64,000 nt of DNA from Imperialibacter sp963977595. Lineage in GTDB: Bacteria > Bacteroidota > Bacteroidia > Cytophagales > Cyclobacteriaceae. The notes beneath the pieces are model-generated. The model saw nothing but the letters and a program-made list of their open reading frames with translations. It was not told the DNA's origin and made no database searches. Within the stretch, counting starts at the first letter, position 1; the number at the start of each line of letters is the position of its first letter. Below, in pieces: positions 26,733 through 34,823 of this stretch. Location: NCBI RefSeq assembly GCF_048007035.1, contig NZ_CP180355.1, positions 4,898,001-4,962,000 on the forward strand. Reading direction: 5' to 3'. The position numbers and the translations under genes are program-made.

Positions 26733-27689
26733 CTATTTAGCCGCCCTATTAATCGCCCTCAACAATGACTTCGGCCCCCTGGCATCGCCTTGAATCTGCC
26801 AGATCATGATGCCGGAGGCTTTTTCTTTGGCCAGATCCACCTTCTTTTTCATGGTGGGGATGCCATTGTAATAGAGAATCTTCCCATCAGGCATTGTCCA
26901 TTCATCTTTGAGCTCTGAGCCTTTGAAGCTCTCGACAATCTTGCCGTAGCTCATGCTGATGGCTTTGGAAGTTAGCTCCGGGCCATAGCCGTAGCCATAA
27001 AACGGAACACCAAGTGTCATCTTGCTTTTCGGCACCTGGCGATCTTCTCCAAAATAGGTGAGGTCGTCTACCGCATGCTCATACAAGGCATGCGGGCCGG
27101 GCTTTTCTGGTCGCCATGGGCCCGTGCGGTCGTAGCTCATCACGTTAACAAATTCGAACTGCGCAATGGCTTTGTCGGTAAGCTGGTCTTTGTAATACAC
27201 GGCAATGGCAGCTGTCATGAGTTTGTTTTGTGCCCTTAGCGCTATGCCCAACTCAGTCACGAACACTTCATAGTTCTCATCAATATTGGCGCTTTCGAGG
27301 TCTATGTCCAGTCCATCCAGCTCATATTTGATCACCTGCTCAACGAGAGACTCGATGAACATGCCTCGCTGACCCACCTCCAGCAATGCCTGGTACTGAG
27401 GCTGGTGACTGCCACCCCCAATGGAGAAAAGCACCTTTACACCGTGCTTGTGAGCTGCTTTGACAAACGAAGCCAAGCTCGATAGGTCATCGACAAAGTT
27501 TCCCTCAGTGCCAGGATTGAGAAACCATAGGTTCACATGCGTAAGCTGTTTGAATGGAACGCTCTTCACTTCTCCGGTTTGGGCGGCTTTTAGTGAGTAG
27601 TAGCCAACTATCCTGAATTCATCCTGAGCATTGACAAAGGTGCTTAGGAGCGAGAACTGTAGAAGCAAGACAAATGACGTTAACCGCAT
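26733..27689 (-). CDS. Secreted glycoside hydrolase family 18 protein (chitinase-like)
   Basis: 318 residues with a signal peptide ending at VNAQ. The GH18 active-site motif DGLDIDLE lies at 125-132 with the acid E132; SIGGGS and the substrate-side MSYDRTGPW and Y-G segments are also typical. It hydrolyses or binds beta-1,4-linked N-acetylglucosamine polymers; it has no carbohydrate-binding module, so an endo-glucosaminidase role is also possible. The stop codon lies next to REP copy 4. Confidence 0.88.
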   Translation of the reverse strand: MRLTSFVLLLQFSLLSTFVNAQDEFRIVGYYSLKAAQTGEVKSVPFKQLTHVNLWFLNPGTEGNFVDDLSSLASFVKAAHKHGVKVLFSIGGGSHQPQYQALLEVGQRGMFIESLVEQVIKYELDGLDIDLESANIDENYEVFVTELGIALRAQNKLMTAAIAVYYKDQLTDKAIAQFEFVNVMSYDRTGPWRPEKPGPHALYEHAVDDLTYFGEDRQVPKSKMTLGVPFYGYGYGPELTSKAISMSYGKIVESFKGSELKDEWTMPDGKILYYNGIPTMKKKVDLAKEKASGIMIWQIQGDARGPKSLLRAINRAAK

Positions 27690-27800
27690 GGCAAGAGGAG
27701 GTTGTTTTTCCGAAAGTAGGATTTCCCTTCCAATGAACGTGCTTACAATATTTCAATGGTAAGGTGAGCAAAGGGAATGGTGAATTGTTAAAACGACAAA

Positions 27801-28217
27801 TCACAGAGACGCAACGCATTCACCTACTTTTTCAATGACACTGATCCAGTAGGCCTTCATTTCTGCTCTCTGGTTTTCATCTGCCAGGTGATCCTGATGA
27901 AAAGAAAGCGTTGCCTTGTTTCCTACCGGAATAACCCTGATCTGCAGCATAGAAAAATGTTTCCAGTTAGGCTTCTTCCACTTCATCCTAAGATGGGAAC
28001 CTTCCTGTAAGGTGGTGATAAGGCCTTCCATTCCTTCGTCGCTCCTGAAAGGTTCGTGATAGGGAAGCTCCGCTGCTACGCTTCCAAACCAAAGCTCAAC
28101 GCCTTTTTTGGATAAAACAAATGCCCAGAGCTTATCCCTGTCAACCGCAAACGCCTTCCGAACGCCAATCTGAAAACCGGCATCTTTTGTTTGTCCAACT
28201 GGTTTGTGGTCTTTCAT
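27801..28217 (-). CDS. SRPBCC (AHSA1-like) protein
   Basis: 138 residues with the features of the START/Bet v1-like fold: an early VDRDKLWAFVLSKKGVELWFG, a central LRMKWKKPNW strand and the C-terminal long helix. These proteins bind small hydrophobic molecules or act in stress responses. It is the last gene of a three-gene unit with another SRPBCC gene 15 bp upstream and a WYL regulator before that. Confidence 0.8.
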   Translation of the reverse strand: MKDHKPVGQTKDAGFQIGVRKAFAVDRDKLWAFVLSKKGVELWFGSVAAELPYHEPFRSDEGMEGLITTLQEGSHLRMKWKKPNWKHFSMLQIRVIPVGNKATLSFHQDHLADENQRAEMKAYWISVIEKVGECVASL

Positions 28218-28232
28218 ACTTCGGTAACCAAA

Positions 28233-28655
28233 CTAACTGGCCAGCAAACTTTCAACTCTTGGAGACAATATATTTTTCCACTTTGACTGGGAGTGCTTGA
28301 ACCGTTCATTTTCTTCCATGAAGTTTTCTATGGTAATGCTAAGTTCAGTTTCGTCGTCAAACTCGGATAGCTCATAGGTAATGTGAATGTAGTTTTGAGG
28401 CACATTGGCCAGCCCGGCGTTTGGATCAAAAGTAGAAAACTTAACCCTGACGTCTTTTTCGTATTCGAGGATGTCACCCGATCTGAAAGTTGCGCATGTT
28501 TCGAGGGAACGGGCCGCCTCTTCCGAGTTCCGTTCAGCGATTTCGCAGTTGTGAGCATACTGCTTAATCAGGGTAGGGCAGACGAGCGACTGCCAAACAC
28601 TTGAAACAGTGTTCGGGATACGGTAGGTTCTTTTAATGGTAAGGCTGTGGTTCAT
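28233..28655 (-). CDS. SRPBCC-fold protein
   Basis: 140 residues from the ATG at 28655; the frame opens at a TTG at 28697, which would overlap the preceding gene's spacer and add no recognisable sequence. TYRIPNTVSSVWQSLVCPTLIKQY is typical of the first helix of AHSA1-like proteins, and the long C-terminal helix is present. Encoded between the WYL regulator and a second SRPBCC gene, both on the same strand. Confidence 0.75.
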   Translation of the reverse strand: MNHSLTIKRTYRIPNTVSSVWQSLVCPTLIKQYAHNCEIAERNSEEAARSLETCATFRSGDILEYEKDVRVKFSTFDPNAGLANVPQNYIHITYELSEFDDETELSITIENFMEENERFKHSQSKWKNILSPRVESLLAS

Positions 28656-28699
28656 TTCTTTGCTATTTATATTCAAAGAAATTCCTGCTACTGACAACC

Positions 28700-29404
28700 C
28701 TATGTCATCGAATTTGAAAAATTTTCAGGAAGATCTTTTATGTAGTCGTCCAGGTTGATGTGATCCTGCTTATTAAAGGGTTTTGCCGTGCATTCAAGCT
28801 TTTTTATCCGCACCACACGGAAGTCCCGGTAGTCGTTTCTTTTCCAGCACCAGGCAATCATGTGCCAGTCGAACATGTAGAACAAAAGACCGACTGGCTC
28901 CACCTCTCTGGTGCTGGTTTCAAGCCCTTTGTTTTCATACGTCATTTTAAGCACTTGTTTGCTGCTGATAGCCGTTTGAATGATAGTGAGATACTGCGCA
29001 TCAAGCATGTCATGATGCCACTTAAGCACCCGGGTTTGCTCATGCAGGTGGTCCACTCCTTCCTTTTGGCTTCCCTTAAGTACAGCCTTTACTTTCTCGA
29101 CAGCCGTTTTGCTGTGCCTGATAATGGACTTGTCGGTAAACTGGTCGGCCAGTGAAGCCATGAGTATCAGGGCGTTTGCTTCTTCATTGGTGAAGGAAAC
29201 GGGAGGGAGGAAATAGCCATCGGTAATAAAGTACCCCTTGTTGGGTTCGAAACCCAGGGGCAGGCCCATGTCAGAAATTGCCCGAAGGTCACGAAACACT
29301 GTTCGCTCACTTTTGTCGAATTTCCCGGCCAGCTGCTGAAGGGATGTGTATTTTCTGGATTGGATATAAGTAACTACCCCAAAAAGCCGGTCTATTCTGT
29401 TCAT
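28700..29404 (-). CDS. YafY-type transcriptional regulator (HTH_11 + WYL)
   Basis: 234 residues. The N-terminal helix-turn-helix (SLQQLAGKFDKSERTVFRDLRAI) is followed by a WYL domain with the arginine-rich end DYRDFRVVRIKKLE. WYL domains sense nucleic acid or nucleotide ligands. It begins a unit with two SRPBCC genes and probably regulates them; no operator was identified. Confidence 0.88.
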   Translation of the reverse strand: MNRIDRLFGVVTYIQSRKYTSLQQLAGKFDKSERTVFRDLRAISDMGLPLGFEPNKGYFITDGYFLPPVSFTNEEANALILMASLADQFTDKSIIRHSKTAVEKVKAVLKGSQKEGVDHLHEQTRVLKWHHDMLDAQYLTIIQTAISSKQVLKMTYENKGLETSTREVEPVGLLFYMFDWHMIAWCWKRNDYRDFRVVRIKKLECTAKPFNKQDHINLDDYIKDLPENFSNSMT

Positions 29405-29486
29405 AGCTATGAAAAGTGAACGACAATTTAGGGATTTATCTTACCGCTGCAATGCAAAAATCACCTGTAAATAGGAGGGGAGAGAA

Positions 29487-31139
29487 TTATTCCTTCAGCC
29501 CTTTATAAGCATTAATCAGCCCGTTGGTAGATGAGTCGTGGCTGGTGACCGCACTACCGTTGAGTAGCTCAGGAAGTATTTGATTGGCTAGCTGCTTGCC
29601 AAGCTCCACACCCCACTGATCGAAGCTGTACACGTTCCAGATAATGCCTTGCACAAAGATTTTGTGTTCGTAAAGCGCTATTAGAGATCCAAGTGCTCTC
29701 GGGGTTAGCTTCTTCATCAGGAAGCTGTTGGTAGGTCGGTTGCCTCTGAAAATCTTGTATGGTGTTAGCGCTTCAATATCTTCATCCGATTTGCCGGCCT
29801 TTTTCAATTCAGCAATGACCTCTTCTCTGGTCTTGCCAATCATTAATGCCTCTGTTTGAGCAAAGAAGTTGGAGAGGAGCTTTTCCTGGTGGTCTCCCAA
29901 AGGGTTTTGGCTGTTGGCCGAAGCAATGAAGTCGCAAGGAATCAGCTTCGTGCCCTGGTGGTAAAGCTGATAGAAAGCATGCTGGCCGTTGGTGCCTGGC
30001 TCTCCCCATACAATGGTGCCAGTTTCGTAATTCACATCTTTTTCATCACGCCCTACCGACTTGCCGTTGCTTTCCATTTCACCTTGCTGCAGAAATTGCG
30101 CAAAGCGGTGCATATACTGGTCGTAGCATAGAATGGCCTGGCTTTCTGCCTCAAAGAAGTTGTTGTACCACACACCGACTAAGGCTAGTATCGTTGGAAG
30201 ATTTTCTCCGTGCGGTGCATTGAGGAAGTGGTTGTCCATGGCATGCGCCCCGTCGTGCAGCTCCATAAAGTTGTCGAATCCTATGGCACAGGCAATGGAC
30301 ATACCAATGGCTGACCAAAGCGAATAACGGCCACCTACCCAGTCCCAGAACTTGAACATGTTCTCTTCTGCAATACCAAACTGCACCACCTTCTCTGTGT
30401 TGGTAGAAAGGGCGATAAAGTGATTGCGTACATATTTTTCGTCCTTACAAGCCGCCAACAACCAGTCTCTCGCCGACTCGGCATTGGTCATGGTCTCCTG
30501 CGTGGTAAAGGTTTTGGAAGCGATAATAAACAAGGTAGTTTCCGGATCTACCTTTTTGAGCGTCTGTAGCAAATGAGTGCCATCTACATTTGATACATAG
30601 TGACTTTCAATACCTTCTACCTGATAAGGCTTGAGCGATTCGGTAACCATGTACGGCCCCAGGTCAGAGCCTCCAATGCCGATATTTACTACGTGTTTAA
30701 TGGACTTGCCAGAAAATCCTTTCAATTCACCCGCATGCAGTTTTTCCGTGAAAGCCTTCATCTTTGCCAGCTCTGTGTTCACGTCTTCCATCACATTGTG
30801 CCCATCAACAATAATGGGTGTGTTACTACGGTTTCGCAGGGCTACGTGAAGTACTGAGCGACTTTCGGTTACGTTGATGCACTCGCCTGAATACATCTGC
30901 TTCTTGGCATCCTGCAGTTTTACCTGGTCTGCAAGTTCCAGCAGCAGGTTAAGCGTTTCTTCGGTGATGATGTTCTTGGAGAAATCAAAAAGAAGGTCTT
31001 CGAACTTTAGATGGAATTTATCGAAACGGGAAGAATCCTTTTTGAAAAGATCCTTCATCTGTACTGTTTCCATCTGACCAAAATGAGCCTGAAGTTTCTT
31101 CCAGGCTTCTGTGGTGGTGGGGTTTATCTTAGGGAGCAT
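29487..31139 (-). CDS. pgi: Glucose-6-phosphate isomerase
   Basis: 550 residues, full length. Both family signatures are present: DWVGGRYSLWSAIG and the C-terminal SFDQWGVELGKQ, together with NIGIGGSDLGP and SKTFTTQET for sugar-phosphate binding. It interconverts glucose 6-phosphate and fructose 6-phosphate in glycolysis and gluconeogenesis in the cytoplasm. It appears to be transcribed alone. Confidence 0.97.
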   Translation of the reverse strand: MLPKINPTTTEAWKKLQAHFGQMETVQMKDLFKKDSSRFDKFHLKFEDLLFDFSKNIITEETLNLLLELADQVKLQDAKKQMYSGECINVTESRSVLHVALRNRSNTPIIVDGHNVMEDVNTELAKMKAFTEKLHAGELKGFSGKSIKHVVNIGIGGSDLGPYMVTESLKPYQVEGIESHYVSNVDGTHLLQTLKKVDPETTLFIIASKTFTTQETMTNAESARDWLLAACKDEKYVRNHFIALSTNTEKVVQFGIAEENMFKFWDWVGGRYSLWSAIGMSIACAIGFDNFMELHDGAHAMDNHFLNAPHGENLPTILALVGVWYNNFFEAESQAILCYDQYMHRFAQFLQQGEMESNGKSVGRDEKDVNYETGTIVWGEPGTNGQHAFYQLYHQGTKLIPCDFIASANSQNPLGDHQEKLLSNFFAQTEALMIGKTREEVIAELKKAGKSDEDIEALTPYKIFRGNRPTNSFLMKKLTPRALGSLIALYEHKIFVQGIIWNVYSFDQWGVELGKQLANQILPELLNGSAVTSHDSSTNGLINAYKGLKE

Positions 31140-31336
31140 CTTTTATCAATAGTCAAAAAAACAGAGGCAAACATTGCGATAATTCCAGTGATTTTCAACT
31201 GCCGCCGCAATCGTATAGAGGGCAAAGTGCCTTTATGTGTCATCGAAAACGTTTGAAATGACTTAAAAAAAAACTGAAAAAAGATTGAGTGTATCGGGGC
31301 AGATTGCCCGCCGCACAGTTATATGCAAATTTTCAG

Positions 31337-32503
31337 CTACACCACCTGGGCCAGGGCTTTGTTGAAAGCCTCCATTTCGTCCTTGCGCCCTATGCTCACC
31401 CGGCACCAGTCCTGATTTTTAAAATTCCAGGATCTTACCAGCACGCCTTTTTCTTTCATGCGACTGAGAAAAGTGCTGCCATTCATGTCGATGGGGAACA
31501 TAGCAAAGTTAGTGAAAGAAGGGATGAGGCTGGCACCAACGGCCTTCAGACCTTTGTATAACAGCTGTTTGGATTCTTCTGTTTGCTGGACGCTCATGCT
31601 TAGGAATGCCTTGTCGTCCACCGAAGCTGTCGCTGCCAGAACGGCTGGTCTGGATAGGTCAAACCCTCCAGTGGAGAATGGTTTCATTTTGGCCAGCAGG
31701 TCTGGTTTGGCTACACAATAGCCCACCCGTAAACCAGCGAAACCATGCACTTTGGAAAAGGTTTTGCAAACAATGACATTCTTGCCTTGCTGCACGCAGG
31801 AAATCGTGCTCGCTTTCAATCCTTCAGGATGATAGTCGATATAAGCCTCGTCCACAAAAACAGGGGCCCTGTCACTTACGGAATTACAAAAATCCCTCAT
31901 CTCCTTACCCGATACCTGGGTGCCCGTCGGGTTCATGGGATTGACAGAATAAACCAGAGAAGTTTTGCTGCTAACCGCATCGGCCATTTTGCCCAACTGC
32001 TGTTTCAATCCACTGTCCACGTCAACCTTCACCAGCTTGCCACCTACACCTTCAGCGTATTTTGGCAGGCTGTCGAAAGTAGGATGGGAAATGACAATCT
32101 CACCACCCTTCATGCCGAAAGCAACACCAGCGGCCATGAGCAGTTGAGTTGAGCCAGCGCCAAGCAAAATATGATCTTCCGAAACACCCTCGTACGCTGC
32201 GATTTTTCTTTGCAGTTCTGCTCTTTCGTCGAAAGGATACATGTAGCTGTCCTTCAGAGAATTGGTAATAGCAGCAATGGCCTTTTCCGATGGCCCAAAT
32301 GGGTTTTCGTTAGCAAAAAGCCTAGCCTTTACGCCCTCCTGTCCTTCGAAATAGTAGAAGGCCCTTTCTTCATCTGTCATGGAAAGGAACTCGGCGTTGT
32401 AAGAAGGGGATTTAGCAAAAAGGGAAGGTAGATTGACAAAAGCGGCAGAAGCGGCCAGTGTGCCAGCTTTCAAAGCCTGGCGACGGGTGAGGGAAGTTTT
32501 CAT
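31337..32503 (-). CDS. Tat-exported aminotransferase of the histidinol-phosphate aminotransferase family
   Basis: 388 residues from the ATG at 32503; the longer frame to 32551 only precedes the signal. A twin-arginine signal (LTRRQALKAGTLAASAAF) comes first. The rest is a fold-type I PLP enzyme: GAGSTQLL, NPMNPTGT, DEAYIDYHPEG and the PLP-lysine region KTFSKVHGFAGLRVGY. Biosynthetic HisC is cytoplasmic, so a Tat signal indicates a different, periplasmic job. No his genes are adjacent. Its substrate is unknown. Confidence 0.87.
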   Translation of the reverse strand: MKTSLTRRQALKAGTLAASAAFVNLPSLFAKSPSYNAEFLSMTDEERAFYYFEGQEGVKARLFANENPFGPSEKAIAAITNSLKDSYMYPFDERAELQRKIAAYEGVSEDHILLGAGSTQLLMAAGVAFGMKGGEIVISHPTFDSLPKYAEGVGGKLVKVDVDSGLKQQLGKMADAVSSKTSLVYSVNPMNPTGTQVSGKEMRDFCNSVSDRAPVFVDEAYIDYHPEGLKASTISCVQQGKNVIVCKTFSKVHGFAGLRVGYCVAKPDLLAKMKPFSTGGFDLSRPAVLAATASVDDKAFLSMSVQQTEESKQLLYKGLKAVGASLIPSFTNFAMFPIDMNGSTFLSRMKEKGVLVRSWNFKNQDWCRVSIGRKDEMEAFNKALAQVV

Positions 32504-32615
32504 AGGTAGTGTTGTTTGATACAATTTAAACAAATGTTTTGAACATGTCACGACGGATTTTACCTATCAGAGCAAAAGGCACAAACAAAAATGGATGTCT
32601 CAAAAAATGGAAGGC

Positions 32616-32703
32616 GACGTCATTTCGAGTGACGAAGGAGCGAGAAATCCCCCAGACCTGGCAGTAAGTCAGGGGGGTTCTCCCTCACGGTCGAAATGAC
32701 GTC
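32616..32703. repeat. Long imperfect inverted repeat in an intergenic region
   Basis: Perfect 13-base outer arms (32616-32628 and 32691-32703) enclose a second stem of CCCCC and GGGGG tracts. On the plus strand it is followed by six T residues. Elements with this kind of core (GTCATTTCGA, GAGAAATC, then C-run) are, as I recall, common interspersed palindromes in Bacteroidota genomes; here it lies between the M20 gene end and the aminotransferase start and may end transcripts. Confidence 0.75.
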
Positions 32704-32725
32704 TTTTTTGGCAACCTTTTTTGTT

Positions 32726-34153
32726 TTACTCTTTCCCTATCGGCGGAGGGCCTTCGATCATCGGGGTATACACGTGATCGCCTTTTCTTTCTTTGAATTC
32801 TTTTTTCATGGCTTCTACTTTCTTGGGGTCTTCGAACAGGTCAATGGCGGACATGGAGAGTGCTTTGGCTGCGTGTATCATACCCTTGTGGCCAATCGAC
32901 ATTCCCCCGCAGGCTACTACAGCCCATGAGTGCCACGGAGTGCCGTCAGGGGCCGTGGCTACACTAAGGCGGGCAACTGGCACCACCCAGCTTACGTCAC
33001 CTACATCGGTAGAGCCGCCACCTGGATGCTCCAGCGTTTCCTCCATGGGCTCAATTTTACTGTTGAGACCAATTTGTGGTTTTCCCGTCGCTTCCTGAAT
33101 TTTTTTGGCATAGTCTGTTTCGTCGGCTGTGTAAGTTATAGGGCCTAGCAGTTCCAGATTCTTTTGGATAATAGCGCCTCCGCTGCGGTTGACCAGAACC
33201 TCGTAGATACCCGACACAAGGTTAATTTTGTAGTCGACATTCGCCAAAATAGCGGCACCCTCAGCCATGGCCCTTACCCGCTGGTATACCTCGTTCATCC
33301 CTTCTCTTTTGTCGTCACGTACCCTCACCCAAATGCGGGAGTAGTCGGGCACTACGTTTACCACCTGGCCACCATCCTGAATGTGGTAATGGATGCGCAC
33401 TGTAGGCTTGATGTGCTCCCGGTAGGCGTTGATGCCGTGGGCATATAGCTCCAGGGCGTCGGAGGCGCTGCGGCCGTTCCACGGATCGCCGGAAGCGTGA
33501 GCAGCCTGACCAAAGAATTCAACGGTAAAGTCGACCAGAGCCAGGCCGCTCTGCACGGCGGTTTTGGTTTCAGCACCCGGGTGCCAGTCGAGGCAGGCGT
33601 CGAGGTCATCGAAAAGCCCCGCCTTGGCCATCCATATTTTGCCGAAGAATTTCTCTTCAGCGGGTGTGCCGAAAAATTTGATGGTGCCTTTCAGCTTACC
33701 TTGTGCCATCAGGTCTTTCACTGCTATGGCAGCGCCCAGGCTCGCTGTCCCAAACAGGTTATGTCCGCAGCCATGGCCAGGCTTGCCGTCATGCAAAGGG
33801 CTTTTATAGGGCACAGTGTTCTGCGAAAGCCCTGGTAGCGCATCGAACTCACCAAGGATGCCAATAACGGGGCTTCCGCTACCATAAGTAGCAATAAATG
33901 CGGTTGGGATGCCAGCTACACCACGCTCAACTGTGAAGCCGTTGGCTTCGGCATAGTCGGCAAGTAGGTCAGCTGAAACGGTTTCCTGAAAGGCGATTTC
34001 TTCTGCCGCCCATATTTTGTCGCTGATAGTAGTCAGTTCGGAGGTGCGGCCGTCGAGATCTTTGATGGCGGCGGCTTTACTTGCATTGATTTTTTGAGCC
34101 TGGGCATTTAGCACTGCAGCACAGGCGAAAAGTAATAGTAATCTTTTGGTCAT
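32726..34153 (-). CDS. M20-family amidohydrolase, AbgB-like, exported
   Basis: 475 residues from the ATG at 34153, which gives a signal peptide (MTKRLLLLFACAAVLNAQAQ); the frame runs 56 codons further upstream without meaning. M20 metal motifs are visible: GEFDALPG, GHGCGHNLFGT, ACLDWHPGA and the late GGGSTDVGDVSW segment typical of p-aminobenzoyl-glutamate hydrolase subunit B relatives. It should hydrolyse an amide bond of an N-acyl or peptide-like substrate in the periplasm. Confidence 0.9.
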   Translation of the reverse strand: MTKRLLLLFACAAVLNAQAQKINASKAAAIKDLDGRTSELTTISDKIWAAEEIAFQETVSADLLADYAEANGFTVERGVAGIPTAFIATYGSGSPVIGILGEFDALPGLSQNTVPYKSPLHDGKPGHGCGHNLFGTASLGAAIAVKDLMAQGKLKGTIKFFGTPAEEKFFGKIWMAKAGLFDDLDACLDWHPGAETKTAVQSGLALVDFTVEFFGQAAHASGDPWNGRSASDALELYAHGINAYREHIKPTVRIHYHIQDGGQVVNVVPDYSRIWVRVRDDKREGMNEVYQRVRAMAEGAAILANVDYKINLVSGIYEVLVNRSGGAIIQKNLELLGPITYTADETDYAKKIQEATGKPQIGLNSKIEPMEETLEHPGGGSTDVGDVSWVVPVARLSVATAPDGTPWHSWAVVACGGMSIGHKGMIHAAKALSMSAIDLFEDPKKVEAMKKEFKERKGDHVYTPMIEGPPPIGKE

Positions 34154-34348
34154 ACTTGAGAAGTTTGGAAGTTTGAAATGGAAAACGAAGGATAATAAGG
34201 ATGTAGTAAGGTCAATTAAAGAAAAAAAGCGGAACGTTGGAAGGGCGGTGCTGTGAACGGCCAGGAATAGTAATGCAAGGGTAGGGCTATGTCGGCAGTA
34301 GCGACAATCAATGGATGTCAAAGCTTGGAACCTCCATAAACAAAAATC

Positions 34349-34381
34349 CCCGAAAGTGGCCAGGTGTTGGCTACTTTCGGG
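34349..34381 (-). terminator. Terminator after the YtxH gene
   Basis: Arms CCCGAAAGT (34349-34357) and ACTTTCGGG (34373-34381) are perfectly complementary and extended by a GGC/GCC inner stem. On the minus strand they are followed by a GATTTTTG stretch. It lies 32 bases after the YtxH stop codon. Confidence 0.75.
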
Positions 34382-34413
34382 AAGCTGAATTGTCGTTGTA
34401 TTAGTGAGTTGCC

Positions 34414-34686
34414 TTAGCTGTTCTTGCCGACCAGCTTAGCGTCTTCTATTTTGGAGGCCCCATTCTTTGCCAACGCCATGGCATCTTTCCCAACTGATTC
34501 TATTTTGGAAGAGACATTATCAATGAGTTTGTTGAACCTGGTTTCAACTTCGTCGAAATACTTATCCCCTTTTTTAGTGATTTTCTTTCGAGTGGCTGCT
34601 CCTTTTCCCGGGGCAAATAAAACACCCAAAACGGCTCCGACCGATGCACTAATCAATACAGCTGCTAATACTTTTCCAGAGTTCAT
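34414..34686 (-). CDS. YtxH domain-containing protein
   Basis: 90 residues: one membrane helix (VLAAVLISASVGAVLGVLFAPGKG) and a lysine-rich amphipathic tail. The helix ending in LFAPGKGAATRKKI is the hallmark of YtxH proteins, small general-stress proteins of the cell envelope. It has its own terminator. Confidence 0.88.
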   Translation of the reverse strand: MNSGKVLAAVLISASVGAVLGVLFAPGKGAATRKKITKKGDKYFDEVETRFNKLIDNVSSKIESVGKDAMALAKNGASKIEDAKLVGKNS

Positions 34687-34823
34687 AATTTTACGGTTTT
34701 TGTTAAAAATAATTTATTAAAATGGTCAGGCTGTATTATACTTAACGGGTAAAATGGCCTTTTTGTTATTATTTAGGCCGATTTGGTGAGTGAGGAAGAA
34801 CCATAATTGGCAGGGACAAAGAC

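Noticed and set aside
32504..32615. Possible small gene or RNA upstream of the aminotransferase
   Set aside because: No open frame or paired structure in this part beyond the adjoining palindrome; likely just a promoter region.
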